Assembly: GCA_003013855.2 (NCBI GenBank)
Contig: ML058484.1
Location: 5,133,344 to 5,197,343 of the forward strand
Reading direction: 5' to 3'
Length of the DNA stretch: 64,000 nucleotides
DNA from: Liriodendron chinense
Lineage: Eukaryota; Streptophyta; Magnoliopsida; Magnoliales; Magnoliaceae
This document shows positions 22,118-32,461 of this stretch, one piece after another. The position numbers and the translations under genes are program-made. The notes beneath the pieces were generated by a model that did not search any database, was not told where the DNA came from, and saw only the letters and a list, made by a program, of their open reading frames with translations. The first letter of the stretch is position 1. Every line of letters begins with the position of its first letter.

Positions 22118-25100
22118 GATTGATTACAACATGTACTCAACATATAACCATCAAGCAAGGATGCCATATCCTTGCTAGAAAGGTTGGTGGATAGATTATA
22201 CATACTAAAAGCTTTATATGGTACATGTGCCACCATCAATCTTAAAGCGCTTCACATATAGCACGTGTCAATCAGTAAGCACATGCTCCATAATGCTACA
22301 TATGTCACCAACCATCTTAACCTCCCCACATTTTCCAAGCACAATTCTAAAACTCACTAACTCAATTTGAAACTTGGCCGAGTCAACTCAACTTGGAGAG
22401 ATTTTGAATCATCATTGGGAAACTTGGCCTTGGTTGTGACTTGACGTGACTTAGGAAGACCCGTCAAGTCCAATCGACGTGACGCAACATGACTCACATT
22501 GTGAGTGACTCAAATCGAGTAACTCAGTGAATCTTGCTAACATCTACAGTAAAATGCAAAAGCATAATGGACAAATCAAACCCATTGCTCTTGCTAGAGA
22601 TGAGACACACTTAACTAGTGCATTAAGTGGCGTGTTGCTATTTAGTTTAGCTTTTTCTTTGTTTCTTATAATACTTCTAACTAATTCAGATATTACCTAC
22701 CATTCCTAATATTTTAAATTTATAAATTATTAAATATCAAGTCAAGCCAAAAAAAAGCTTTCAGGGTTTTGAACTATGGTTCCAACACTCCATGTTCCAG
22801 GTGCTTGACAAGCAAGGTACAGTATATACAGTCCAACATTGCATGACCTGCATACTTTCTTGAAGACAATATGAGCATCACATCATGTGTGGTACACAAC
22901 TTTGCAAGCATCCAAACGGCCACTCTTGCTTGGGCATCTACTAAGACCAACTGCCATGCGCGGACCATGGTAAAAGAATTGGATGAGTATGGCAATCCCA
23001 GCCCTCCACTAAGGGGGCGTTTGGCGCGGTGTTTTAGCCGGTATTAGCTGGTATGACAAATTCCAGTGGCCGTCATTGGGACATGTGACAGATTAGAGTG
23101 GATTATTGAGTTTATTTTGCATCCCAAGCCGTGTTTGGATTGCAACTGAGGCAGAATAAATCCACCAAGATGGACGGCTGTGCTGTTTGGTTTGTTGGGG
23201 GACAACAAAAGTGAGAATGGATAACATCATGCGTCTGTTTGGGTGAACGGTGATGTATACCGTTTGTTATTTCCTCTTAACTGCTCATTTGACGGTTACA
23301 AGCTGGATAGGTAGGATCATCCAATCTGTGTTGTTTTAAGGGTCATGATCCATCGATGATGTGCCCACGACTTGAACAGTCCAAATTGAGATGGATGAAT
23401 GCAACGTGTACGGTGGATGAATGTATACATCTGTGTCTATTTTACCTTTATCCAACTACCCAAAATTACCCAACCACCTAAAATTAGGTCACCAACAATA
23501 GGAGACGTGTCATCAAGGATGGAAAGAGGAAGTTTTAGTAGGGCCCATTGTTCAGAAGATAAAACATCGTCACACTAGCCAATGAACAAATGACTTGTCT
23601 CTAAGGAGTAACTATAGAATAAGCGATCCACAGCATCTTCACCTATTGTACGTAAGTTTTCAAATCTAACAAGTGGGCCTATTTGTTTGGTAATCCAGGC
23701 CTTTGTTTGGGTGAACAAATGTATATACTATTACGTACAAGAGGACTTACCTCTTAATCCAAATAATTAAGATGCCATTCGAGAGGGAGAAGAGAAGTGT
23801 AAAAATATAAGAAAAGATAATTGATGGTACAACAACACATAGCAAGGAAGAGTGTTATCCAAACGTTACCAAGGTCGTTCTAGAGCTTGATAATAATATA
23901 CAATGCAATAAAGAGTATGAGAATCCCAACAATCACAAATGAAACTCTATCCCCAACTGACATGGGATTATCATCCGTCGACGTACTCCTATCAACCATG
24001 GTTAGAGTCTCATGTCCTGACAAATCTCTTGATGGATTCGACATCATGACCTCGTCAATGAATGATGGGCCTACATATCCATGTTTTGGAGTGGTTACCT
24101 CTACATATCATGAGCTCTTGATGGTTACCTCTACAACCATCCAGCCCAAAATGATGTCCTGGACTACAAGTGAAAGCCATGTCCACACGCTCCTATTGTT
24201 GGTGGGTCCCATGTGATGTTTCTGATACATCTAGTCGGTCTGATCATTTTGTGAGGTCATTTTGGCCGTTGGAAAAAAATATTAACGGGATCCAAGTCTT
24301 ATATGGGCCACCCTAAACACATTAAATTGCTTGGAAAAGTCCCACCGTTGAATCCTCTATGGGGTACACAGTAATCCATACCATTCATAATGTCAATCCT
24401 ACTAAGACTGACAGAAAACACAAGTGTCTTCTAACTGTTGAAATTTTGTGGCCCCACTATGAGTTCAACTATGGATACTCAATCGTCATATTTTCGGCCC
24501 AAGTGACAATCCGATCCCTTCCCTTTTTGGTCAAAACATCATTCATTCATGTTGTAAACCTGTTGAACGGCTTAGATTTCTCACCAACATTATCATGGCC
24601 CTCTCGATACATTCAAGATGGACGGTATGCATGCTAGTGCAGTGTCACGTCCGTATCCTGAACGAGATCTACCTCAGTCGATATTGGATTGCGTATCGTC
24701 CTGAGCTACGGACGCGGACTGCATACTGAGTAAACTGTTGCGGGGTCCACCGTGATTTGTGTATCGTATCCACTCCGTTCATCATTTTTAATAAATTATT
24801 TTATGCATAGCGACAATAAATGTTAGGTATAAACATCACTGTGGGCTCCAGAAAAGTTTTAACGGTGAAAATTGTTATACCCACTGTTTCCTTTCATACG
24901 GTCCCCTCAAGTATTTGCTATGAATAAATTTTTGTTTCAACAGCTTAAATGGATTGGAAAAGCGGATGGATGGTGTAGATAAACTATATACATGATCAGA
25001 GGACCCAACTAAGTATACTCAGTACAAAAGAGAGTCCAGAGTATCTCAGGACGCAATCCAAATCCCCTTGCTGGATTGAGAAGGACTGTTGCAGCTCCCG

Positions 25101-28100
25101 ATACCCGCTGTGGATGATGTACACATCTCGAGGTGGAGTGCGAGGGACGGCACAACTCCCAAACCGCTGCCAGATCTACTTACCAAACACGGAGGATTTT
25201 CGATATCCCGCCGAATCCTATTTCATGCCATTTAAATCACCGCGCCAAACGGGCCCTAAGGAGCAGCCTTCAAACAAAATAAAACATCTTCAATGGTCCA
25301 CATTGAAAAGGAGAAATATCCAACGGCCCGAATCGTAGCATCACCCAAACAATGTGGTTTCTATAACTTGCACCATGCAGAGCAAGGCACGCAATGGGTC
25401 CTGATTCACCAACCGTACTAGAACATCTAAGGGCCCGTTTGGCGCGGTGATTTAAACGGCATGAAATAGGATTTGGCGGAATATCGAAAATCCTCCGTGT
25501 TTGGTAAGTAGATCTGGCAGCAGTTTAGGAGTTGTGCTGTCCCTCGCACTCCACCTCGAGATGTGTACATCATCCACAGCCGGTATCGGGAGCTGCAACA
25601 GTCCTTCTCAATCCAGCAAGGGGATTTGGATTGCGTCCTGAGATACTCTGGACTCTCTTTTGTACTGAGTATACTTAGTTGGGTCCTCTGATCATGTATA
25701 TAGTTTATCTACACCATCCATCCGCTTTTCCAATCCATTTAAGCTGTTGAAACAAAAATTTATTCATAGCAAATACTTGAGGGGACCGTATGAAAGGAAA
25801 CAGTGGGTATAACAATTTTCACCGTTAAAACTTTTCTGGGGCCCACAGTGATGTTTATACCTAACATTTATTGTCGCTATGCATAAAATAATTTATTAAA
25901 AATGATGAACGGAGTGGATACGATACACAAATCACGATGGACCCCGCAACAGTTTACTCAGTATGCAGTCCGCGTCCGTAGCTCAGGACGATACGCAATC
26001 CAATATCGACTGAGGTAGATCTCTTTCAGGATACGGACATGACACTGCACTAGCGTGACACTGCACTAGCATGCATACCGTCCATCTTGAATGTATCGAG
26101 AGGGCCATGATAATGTTGGTGAGAAATCTAAGCCGTTCAACAGGTTTACAACATGAATGAATGGTGTTTTGACCAAAAAGGGAAGGGATCGAATTGTCAC
26201 TTGGGCCGAAAATATGACGATTGAGTATCCATAGTTGAACTCATAGTGGGGCCATAAAATTTCAACAGTTAGAAGACACTTGTGTTTTCTGTCAGTCTTA
26301 GTAGGATTGACATTATGAATGGTATGGATTACTGTGTACCCCATAGAGGATTCAACGGTGGGACTTTTCCAAGCAATTTAATGTGTTGAGGGTGGCCCAT
26401 ATAAGACTTGGATCCCGTTAATATTTTTTTCCAACGGCCAAAATGACCTCACAAAATGATCAGACCGACTAGATGTCTCAGAAACATCACATGGGACCCA
26501 CCAACAATAGGAGCGTGTGGACATGGCTTTCACTTGTAGTCCGGGACATCATTTTGGGCTGGATGGTTGTAGAGGTAACCATCAAGAGGTCATGATATGT
26601 AGAGGTAACCACTCCAAAACATGGATATGTAGGCCCATCATTCATTGACGAGGTCATGATGTCGAATCCATCAAGAGATTTGTCAGGACATGAGACTCTA
26701 ACCATGATTGATAGGAGTACGTCGACGGATGATAATCCCATGTCAGTTGGGGATAGAGTTTCATTTGTGATTGTTGGGATTCTCATACTCTTTATTGCAT
26801 TGTATATTGTTATCAAGCTCTAGAACGACCTTGGTAACGTTTGGATAACACTCTTCCTTGCTATGTGTTGTTGTACCATCAATTATCTTTTCTTATATTT
26901 TTACACTTCTCTTCTCCCTCTCGAATTGCATCTTAATTATTTGGATTAAGAGGTAAGTCCTCTTGTACATAATAGTATATACATTTGTTCACCCAAACAA
27001 AGGCCTGGATTACCAAACAAATAGGCCCACTTGTTAGATTTGAAAACTTACGTACAATAGGTGAAGATGCTGTGGATCGCTTATTCTATAGTTACTCCTT
27101 AGAGACAAGTCATTTGTTCATTGGCTAGTGTGACGATGTTTTATCTTCTGAACAATGGGCCCTACTAAAACTTCCTCTTCCCATCCTTGATGACACGTCT
27201 CCCATTGTTGGTGACCTAATTTTAGGTGGTTGGATAATTTTGGGTAGTTGGATAAAGGTAAAATAGACACAGATGTATACATTCATCCACCGTACACGTT
27301 GCATTCATCCATCTCAATTTGGACTGTCCAAGTCGTGGGCACATCATCGATGGATTATGACCCTTAAAACAACACAGATTGGATAATCCTACCTATCCAG
27401 CTTGTAACCGTCAAATGGGCAGTTAAAAGGAAATAACAAACGGTATACATCACCGTTCACCCAAACAGACGCATGATGTTATCCATTCTCACTTTTGTAG
27501 TCCCCCAACAAACCAAACAGCACAGCCGTCCATCTTGGTGGATTTATTCTGCCTCAGTTGCAATCCAAACACGGCTTGGGATGCAAAATGAACTCAATAA
27601 TCCACTCTAATCCGTCACATGTCCCAATGACGGCCACTGGAATTTGTCATACCAGCTAATACCGGCTAAAACACCGCGCCAAACGCCCCCTAAGTGGCTG
27701 GAAAGCAACTAAAACCAGCTCATCAATACAGACCAGAAAAGGTCCTCCCCAATATCTGTTTTTTCACTTTTTCCTTTCAAAATATTGGAATTTTTCAATG
27801 GAAAATGTTCGTAAAAAAGCGTTGTAGATTAAGTTAGTGTACGACCGGTTGTTGATAATCATTTCTCAACCGAAATCCAAGAAAAATGCAAAATCCAGCA
27901 ACAAATTTCAAGGAAAAACAAAACCCAAATCCCAGAAAATGACATAAAAATTAAAAATAAATAAATAAATACAGAACGATACGGAAAAAAAAAAAAAAAG
28001 CAAATACCCCTTTGGTTGAAATGTGCCTGTGCTTCCTGGGCTTCTTGATCCCGTTCTTGTGGGCCTTGTATGACTGGTTGTGGGCCGTGTGGTTCTTCGA

Positions 28101-28109
28101 TTTCGCCAT
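20235..28109 (-). CDS. RPL29: 60S ribosomal protein eL29, two coding exons
   Basis: Minus-strand CDS joining 28109-28008 (34 codons) to 20315-20235 (26 codons plus TAG), 60 aa in all, close to the 61 aa of Arabidopsis eL29. Exon 1 reads MAKSKNHTAHNQSYKAHKNG and ends HISTKG. Exon 2 reads MDPKFLRNQRYARKHNKKNG and ends ASEEEE. Both match plant eL29, a small basic protein of the large ribosomal subunit. The donor GGG/GTATTT (28007-28006) and acceptor TTTTTTGTTAG (ending 20316) fit, and the join is phase 0. The 7,692-bp intron is extraordinarily long for this gene and carries a 4.7-kb inverted repeat. A telo-box and CT-rich leader upstream are typical of plant ribosomal protein genes. It could be poorly spliced or a decaying duplicate, but no coding lesion is seen. 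Confidence 0.93.
20940..21300. repeat. Second cluster of CACATGTG-type motifs
   Basis: Repeated TACATGTT, ACACGTGCACG, GGCACATGTAGC, GCATGTGCACATC and GATGCATGTG resemble the cluster at 12380-12765, again irregularly spaced. Further variants occur at 22225-22310. Confidence 0.5.
21556..21772. mobile_element. GTAACGGCC-rich element, copy 3
   Basis: The ends AGGTTACATTACAACC and GTTACTGAATAACCT are imperfect inverted repeats similar to the end AGGTATTCTGTAACGG of the copy at 5740. The interior has GGTAACGACGG, GTTACAGGGCC and GGCCATAACGGC motifs and an A12 run. Confidence 0.55.
22086..22118 (+). repeat. T11G22 homopolymer junction
   Basis: Eleven T followed by 22 uninterrupted G. On the minus strand (the eL29 sense strand) this reads C22A11, so the G tract is on the template strand. 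It could form G-quadruplex DNA, and its length is prone to sequencing error. Confidence 0.85.
24199..24650. mobile_element. Foldback-family segment inside the left arm
   Basis: GTGGGTCCCATGTGATGTTTC followed by the family's GTCCCACCGTTGAAT and AACACAAGTGTC segments, ending GACGGTATGCATGC. Mirrored at about 26053-26508 in the right arm. Confidence 0.5.
24694..25075. mobile_element. Foldback-family element inside the left arm
   Basis: The ends are inverted: GTCCTGAGCTACGGACGCGG, CATACTGAGTAAACTG on the left against AGTATACTCAGTAC, CTCAGGACGCAATCC on the right. GGGGTCCACCGTGATTTGTG opens the core. The arm motif ACTGAGTAAAC is shared with the copy at 29488-29979. Confidence 0.6.
25260..25427. 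other. Spacer between the two palindrome arms
   Basis: 168 bp of sequence not mirrored on either side. It would be the loop if the arms paired in RNA or single-stranded DNA. Confidence 0.85.
25431..27690 (-). mobile_element. PIF/Harbinger-like element, right arm of palindrome
   Basis: 2,260 bp, the inverse of 23013-25256 with scattered substitutions. The ends GGGCCCGTTTGGCGCGGTG and CACCGCGCCAAACGCCCCC are flanked by TAA (25428-25430 and 27691-27693). The 16-bp length difference is accounted for by one tandem duplication, GTGACACTGCACTAGC, at about 26038-26070. The translated 92-codon frames differ at one residue and the 109-codon frames at four, implying recent origin. Confidence 0.85.
27694..28007. 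other. eL29 intron, 5' part
   Basis: Intronic, AT-rich. Contains a (TAAA)n stretch and an A16 tract just inside the splice donor. No element ends recognised. Confidence 0.5.
28008..28109 (-). CDS. RPL29: eL29 exon 1 (start codon exon)
   Basis: Thirty-four codons from ATG 28109-28107 to GGG 28010-28008, then the GTATTT donor. The start is supported by the exact MAKSKNHTAHNQS terminus of plant eL29. A CAG at 28114-28112, just before AAATGG, could be the acceptor of a 5' UTR intron. Confidence 0.92.
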
Positions 28110-28264
28110 TTCTGTGGACAAAGAAGGAAAATAGGTGAGTTTTCAGCCCAAAAAGGGAAGATTGGAGAGCGATTTCTGGGTTCTATTGAAGATTGTCGGA
28201 GGCAAAATTTCAAATTTGAAAGAAAGAAGAAAACACAGAAATGCTAAGGATTGATACCCGAGAG

Positions 28265-28306
<42 letters not shown>

Positions 28307-28330
28307 CCGTATTAGGGTTAGGGTTTTGAA
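28110..28330 (-). promoter_or_regulatory. eL29 leader with telo-box and CT-rich tract
   Basis: On the minus strand AAAACCCTAACCCTAA (28327-28312) is a double telo-box, an element known upstream of plant ribosomal protein genes. It is followed downstream by a long CT repeat (28301-28261), typical of a pyrimidine-rich leader. A candidate 5' UTR intron would run from about 28257 to 28112, ending TTTGTCCACAG; this is inferred. Confidence 0.7.
28261..28301. repeat. (GA)n microsatellite
   Basis: Near-perfect GA repeat, about 40 bp, reading CT on the eL29 sense strand in its presumed leader. Confidence 0.85.
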
Positions 28331-28487
28331 GGTAGCAGAGATGAGATTTTGTAAGTCCTGCGCGTATACAGATGCAAAATGCACTCGCGCTGCTCGCTCG
28401 TGTATCCAGCAGACGGTGGTAAGATGATCCGAGTGGCGGGAGCGGATTAGATGCCGCCCGAGCCTTACTCAAATGGTGCGGCCGTTA

Positions 28488-28742
28488 TTGTGGGGGCCAC
28501 CTTGATGCATGTATTATATATCCACGCCGTCCATCTGTTTTTCCAAATCATTTTAGTTTATGATCCCAAAAATAAACAAGATCCAAATACCAAGTGGACC
28601 AGATCATAGAACACAGTGATGATTGACGGTTGACAACTTGTAATGAACCACAAAAAGTTTTGGACTGAGCTTACATTTGATACTTCCCTTCATCAAGGTT
28701 TGTGTTACCTCCGGTGGTCGGATGAAAAATAAACATTACGGT
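28488..28742. mobile_element. Foldback element, left half
   Basis: GTGGGGGCCACCTTGATGCATG, CCACGCCGTCCATCTG and the family's middle segments up to AATAAACATTACGG. The right half is replaced by the AT-rich sequence that follows. Confidence 0.65.
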
Positions 28743-28935
28743 TAGGGTTGTACATTAATTTAATCAATCCAAATTTGGATGAAATTAAAATTAAATTAAT
28801 TATAAAATTTTGAAATTAAAATTGAAATTGAATTGTTTTTAGTTTTGAAATTTAGAATTGAAATTGAGTTGATACTAATATTTTTTGAATTGATGTAAAA
28901 TTGAATTGATGAATTTTTTGAAAAAAAATTCGATT
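28743..28935. mobile_element. AT-rich hAT-like MITE (TTGTACA end)
   Basis: GGGTTGTACATTAATTTAATC followed by alternating GAAATTGAAATT motifs. This resembles the common plant hAT MITE starting GGGTGTACA. Only one end is clear. A related copy lies at 30286-30428. Confidence 0.5.
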
Positions 28936-29487
28936 TTTCATATCATAAGTTTATAGCTAACTAAGGCCTTCATCCAAAGAATTGCGAGAAATTATATGGC
29001 TGGGATTAGTTATAAAAGGACTTAGACTAATATTGTATTAAAAGAGATGAAATATTATTGGAAGCATAGTTTAATACTTATACACCTATCATATTGGCAT
29101 TTGTACGTTGTAAACATTAGTTAAATTTAAGAGGATGTATCACCTACAATAAATTGTATGCTTCGATCTGACACGGTGTAAAGAGAGAAATAGAGAATGC
29201 TTTGATCTGACATGGTGTAAAGAGAGAAATAGAGAGAGAGAGAGAGAGAGAGAATCATACATGAAAAGAAACCACAAACTCCAAGCTCTAAAAACCCAAA
29301 AAATATGTGCGACTGTGTGCGTTAATGAGAGTGAGAGAGAGCAGCAAGGGAGGAAGAGAAGAGATGAGAGAATGAGAGGGAGAGGTGGGACAAGGTAGGA
29401 GAGGAGCAGAGAGAATGAGAGTGAGATGTAAATTTTTTTAGTGGACGAGACGGGGGAGGGAGGAGTGCTACCGGTGCATTTTAGCTG
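28936..29487. other. Intergenic, with GA-rich tracts
   Basis: A 40-bp segment (CTTTGATCTGACA...TAAAGAGAGAAATAGAGA) is repeated at about 29160-29200 and 29198-29235. A (GA)n tract lies at 29230-29252 and a purine-rich stretch at 29320-29465. No gene. Confidence 0.5.
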
Positions 29488-29979
29488 TTAGGCCTCTTGG
29501 CTGAATATTGAGTAAACTTTGTTAAGCCCACTGTGAATGTATTTGGTTTATCTACTGCCATCCATCTGTTTTTCCAACTTATTTTAGGAGTTGAGCCTAA
29601 AATTGAAGCATATCCAACAGCCCAAGTGGACCGTGCCACGGTAAACAGTGGGAATGATGACTACCATTGTTGAAACCTTCCTAGGTTAGTGTTTATTTGT
29701 CATCCAACTTGTTCACAAGATCACATAGGCATGGATAAAGGGAAAACACTAACATCAGCTTGATCCAAAACTTTTGTGGCCCTAAGAAATTTTCAACAAT
29801 AAACATTCAATCCATACTTTTCTTGTGGCGTGGTCCACCTGAGCTTTTGATATACTTAATGTTTACGGTTTTAGCCCTAAAATTACTCATTAAGATAGAT
29901 GGACGGAGTGGATAAACTACTTAAATCATGGTGAGCCCCACAGAGTTTACTTAGTATGCCCACTACGCAATCCGCTTCC
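29488..29979. mobile_element. Foldback element with 8-9 bp target duplication
   Basis: Core halves at about 29520 (AAGCCCACTGTGAATGTATT) and 29930 (AATCATGGTGAGCCCC). Arms TTGAGTAAAC and GTTTACTTAG. The right end is GCAATCCGCTTCC. Flanking TTTTAGCTG (29479-29487) and TTTTAGCTC (29980-29988) match at 8 of 9 positions, consistent with a Mutator-type duplication. Confidence 0.72.
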
Positions 29980-30002
29980 TTTTAGCTCACGATGTAGATG
30001 GG

Positions 30003-30470
30003 TCCCTGACCACAGGCCCACCTCAATGCATGTGCTGTATATCTATGTCGTCCATCTGTTTTCCTATATTATTTTATAGCATGGTCCAGAAAATGAAGCA
30101 AATACAAATCTCAAGTGGACCACACCATATGAAACAATGGTCATTAATAAACACCTACCATTAAAAACTTCACAGGGTCTACCATGATGTTTATTTGCCA
30201 TCTAACCTGCTGATAAGGTCACATGGACCTCGATTAATGGAAAACACAAATATAAGCTTCATCCTAAACTTTTGTGGCCCATATGTGTGTACAATTCGAT
30301 TCGATTCATCCAAATAAAAAATTGAAATTAAATTTTTTTAAATAAAATTGAATTGAATTGATCTTAGGAGACGATGTGATCCGATTTGTTCAATTCAATA
30401 AATTGATCATAAATTAAAATGTGTGCAACCAAGTTTTTACTGTGAGGCGTTCAATCACCAGGCAACATGC
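30003..30470. mobile_element. Foldback element split by an AT-rich MITE
   Basis: The left half runs GGCCCACCTCAATGCATGTG to TTTTGTGGCCCAT (about 30281). The family sequence resumes at 30430 with AAGTTTTTACTGTGAGGCGTTCAATCACCA and then breaks off. The intervening sequence is the insertion at 30286-30428. Confidence 0.6.
30286..30428. mobile_element. AT-rich hAT-like MITE inserted in a foldback
   Basis: Starts GTGTACAATTCGATTCGATT and ends AATTAAAATGTGTGCAACC, ends of the GGGTGTACA class, with a GAATTGAATTGA interior. It separates two halves of a foldback element in consensus order. Confidence 0.55.
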
Positions 30471-30924
30471 CTTCACTCTCTTATTTCCTTGGTATGATTT
30501 AAGCACGGCAGGACCCAGGCCGACTCCTTAACTTTCTTCTTTGTGACCTGTGGTATCCAACAGACTTTCAAGTTAGATCCAACCTATTCATTCTAGGGGA
30601 TTAGAGGTAGCAGCTCCTCCAAGGGTGGAGATTGACTGATCTCAACCGTTGTCACAACAGGACACTAGATCTGGCCGGGCTCACAGAAAACTTGCCCTGC
30701 CCGAAAAAAATCAGGCCGCTCCACTCATTAGGTGGCTGGATGTGATGTGGACGTTCAAGTAAATTGCCAATATACGTTTCAAGGCACGTACCTGTCCAGC
30801 TCATGAATGGAGTGGACAAACCAGAGCAGCACTTTATGATGCATGAAACGTTGAAAGAGGGTGAGTATCCGTCAGCACCATGGGCTGTGCGAAGTCATTC
30901 TTATATATAAGACCCTGAATATGT
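30471..30924. other. Intergenic, nothing recognised
   Basis: No coding frame or paired element ends. Contains CAGGCCGC-type fragments similar to sequence at about 32060. Confidence 0.4.
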
Positions 30925-31414
30925 GGCGCGGTTTGGGTGGATCCCCGGATCCCCAACTATGGGGCCACTGCGATGTATTTGCCTTACATCCACACAATCC
31001 ATCTGTTTTGACAGCTCAATTTAGGGCATGATTCAAAAAATGAAGCAGATCCAAATCTTAGTTGTACCATGCCACAGGAAATAGCTGTGATTGAATCCTC
31101 ACCATTAAAAAATTTATGGGGCCACCAGGATTTTAATTTGCCATCCAACCCGTTGATAAGGTCACAAGGGCCTGGATGAAGAGACCACACAAATATGAGC
31201 TTCATCCAAAACTTTTGTAGCCCACTAGAAGGTTTTAATGGTGGATTAACATTGTTTCCTGTATTATGGTCCACCTGAGATTTGAACGTGCTGCATTTTT
31301 GGGATCATTTACGAAAATGAGTTTTCGAAACGGATGGACGGCGTGGATATAAGACATGCATCACGGTGCCCCACGGGGAGGCATCCCACCCACACCGGAT
31401 CCACCGAAGCCGCC
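30925..31414. mobile_element. Foldback element, GGTGGATCC arm subfamily
   Basis: Outer ends GGCGCGGTTTGGGTGGATCC and GGATCCACCGAAGCCGCC are inverted. Cores are GGGGCCACTGCGATGTATT and GACATGCATCACGGTGCCCC. Flanks CTGAATATGT and CTTAAGATGT match at 8 of 10 positions, a possible decayed target duplication. Confidence 0.68.
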
Positions 31415-31426
31415 CTTAAGATGTGA

Positions 31427-31979
31427 CCGCGGATTAGCTACTGACAGGTTGAGTAGCTATCTCGCTACTTAAGTGAGGTCACCGATTTCTATGGGTCCCA
31501 CCGTGATGTATGTATTGTATCCACATTGTCCATACATTTTGAAAGATCATTTTAAAACATGAGCCAAAAAATGAAGCAGATCCAAAGCTCAGATAGACCT
31601 CACCAAAGAAAAACGTGGGAATTGATCTTCTACCATTGAAAACTTCTTACGGCCGCAGAAGTTTTTGATCAAGCTGATATTTATTTTTTCCCTTATTCCA
31701 TGTCTATGTGAGCTTATGAATAGGTTGGATCTCAAATAAACATCATGATGGCCCTAGGAAGGTTTCAACGTTCATGTCCCTGTCACCACTGTTTTCTTTG
31801 GTGGGGTCCACTTGAGTTTTGGATCTGTCTAATTCTTTAGATCATGCCCTAAAATATTCTCTCCAAATGGATGGACGGTGTGGATACAAAACATACATCA
31901 CAGTGGGGCCTACGGAAGTTGATGAAGTCACTTCAGTAGCTAGATAGCTACTCAACCTGTCAGTAGCTAATCCGCGTCC
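31427..31979. mobile_element. Foldback element with long GCGGATTAGC arms
   Basis: GCGGATTAGCTACTGACAGG at the left and CCTGTCAGTAGCTAATCCGC at the right are perfect inverses. The pairing continues inward with GTTGAGTAGCTAT against ATAGCTACTCAAC, then reaches the GGGTCCCACCGTGATGTATG/CATACATCACAGTGGGGCC core. Non-coding. Confidence 0.8.
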
Positions 31980-32461
31980 GACTCGGAACACAACGGCCAT
32001 GTATCACGGGCGAAATCTGGACCGTTCGTAAGCTTGGCGGCCATAAAGTCTGGAAAATCAGGCCGCCTTCAGGCGGCTAGGCGTGTGGGAAAAATAATTG
32101 ATGAGATAAAAGATGACCAACGGTCTGGATTCAAAGTATGTGCGTCCCTCCTGATGAATGGAAAGGGTTAGATGTCCCGGACAGGGATGTCCCCATCTTT
32201 GGACAGCTGGTAGCTTAGGAACGTGTATCACAGCTTCGAATCACCTCTTCATCATATCCTCACGCGAATGACCTGGCATCTGGTATAGCAATCCTTTCGC
32301 AATCCATAGAAGATCTTAGCCGTCCGTTTCTCAGTCGACGGCTAGAATCCATTCAGTGACGTGGAATCTGCCACCACCAACCTCCCCCGCTAAGCAACAG
32401 CTTACAGCCTCGACACCGGTAAATTCCTGTCGCACATTCTTTCACCGATTCCTCCGCAAGA
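31980..32461. other. Intergenic, nothing recognised
   Basis: Short interval between foldback elements. A frame at 32356-32598 runs into the next element and shows no homology. Confidence 0.4.

Larger units (their letters stand above)
20316..23009. other. eL29 intron, 3' part, with small repeats
   Basis: Intronic on the minus strand. Holds a cluster of ACATGTGC-like motifs (20940-21300), a GTAACGGCC-rich element (about 21556-21772), a T11G22 run (22086-22118) and AT-rich sequence. No exon-like frame with eL29 homology occurs inside. Confidence 0.6.
23013..25256 (+). mobile_element. PIF/Harbinger-like non-autonomous element, left arm of palindrome
   Basis: The 2,244-bp element has ends GGGGGCGTTTGGCGCGGTG and CACCGCGCCAAACGGGCCC and is flanked on both sides by TAA (23010-23012 and 25257-25259), the target size of PIF/Harbinger elements. 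No transposase frame is present; the longest frames are 109 and 92 codons. The interior includes two foldback-family segments (about 24199-24650 and 24694-25075). It is repeated almost exactly in inverted orientation at 25431-27690. Confidence 0.85.

Noticed and set aside
24359..26344. Paired 92- and 109-codon frames as real duplicated genes
   Set aside because: They lie inside non-coding transposon arms and overlap foldback segments. Conservation between them reflects recent arm duplication, not selection on protein.
28312..28327. Telomeric repeat remnant
   Set aside because: Only two AAACCCT units, placed in a ribosomal protein gene leader. A telo-box promoter motif is the better reading.
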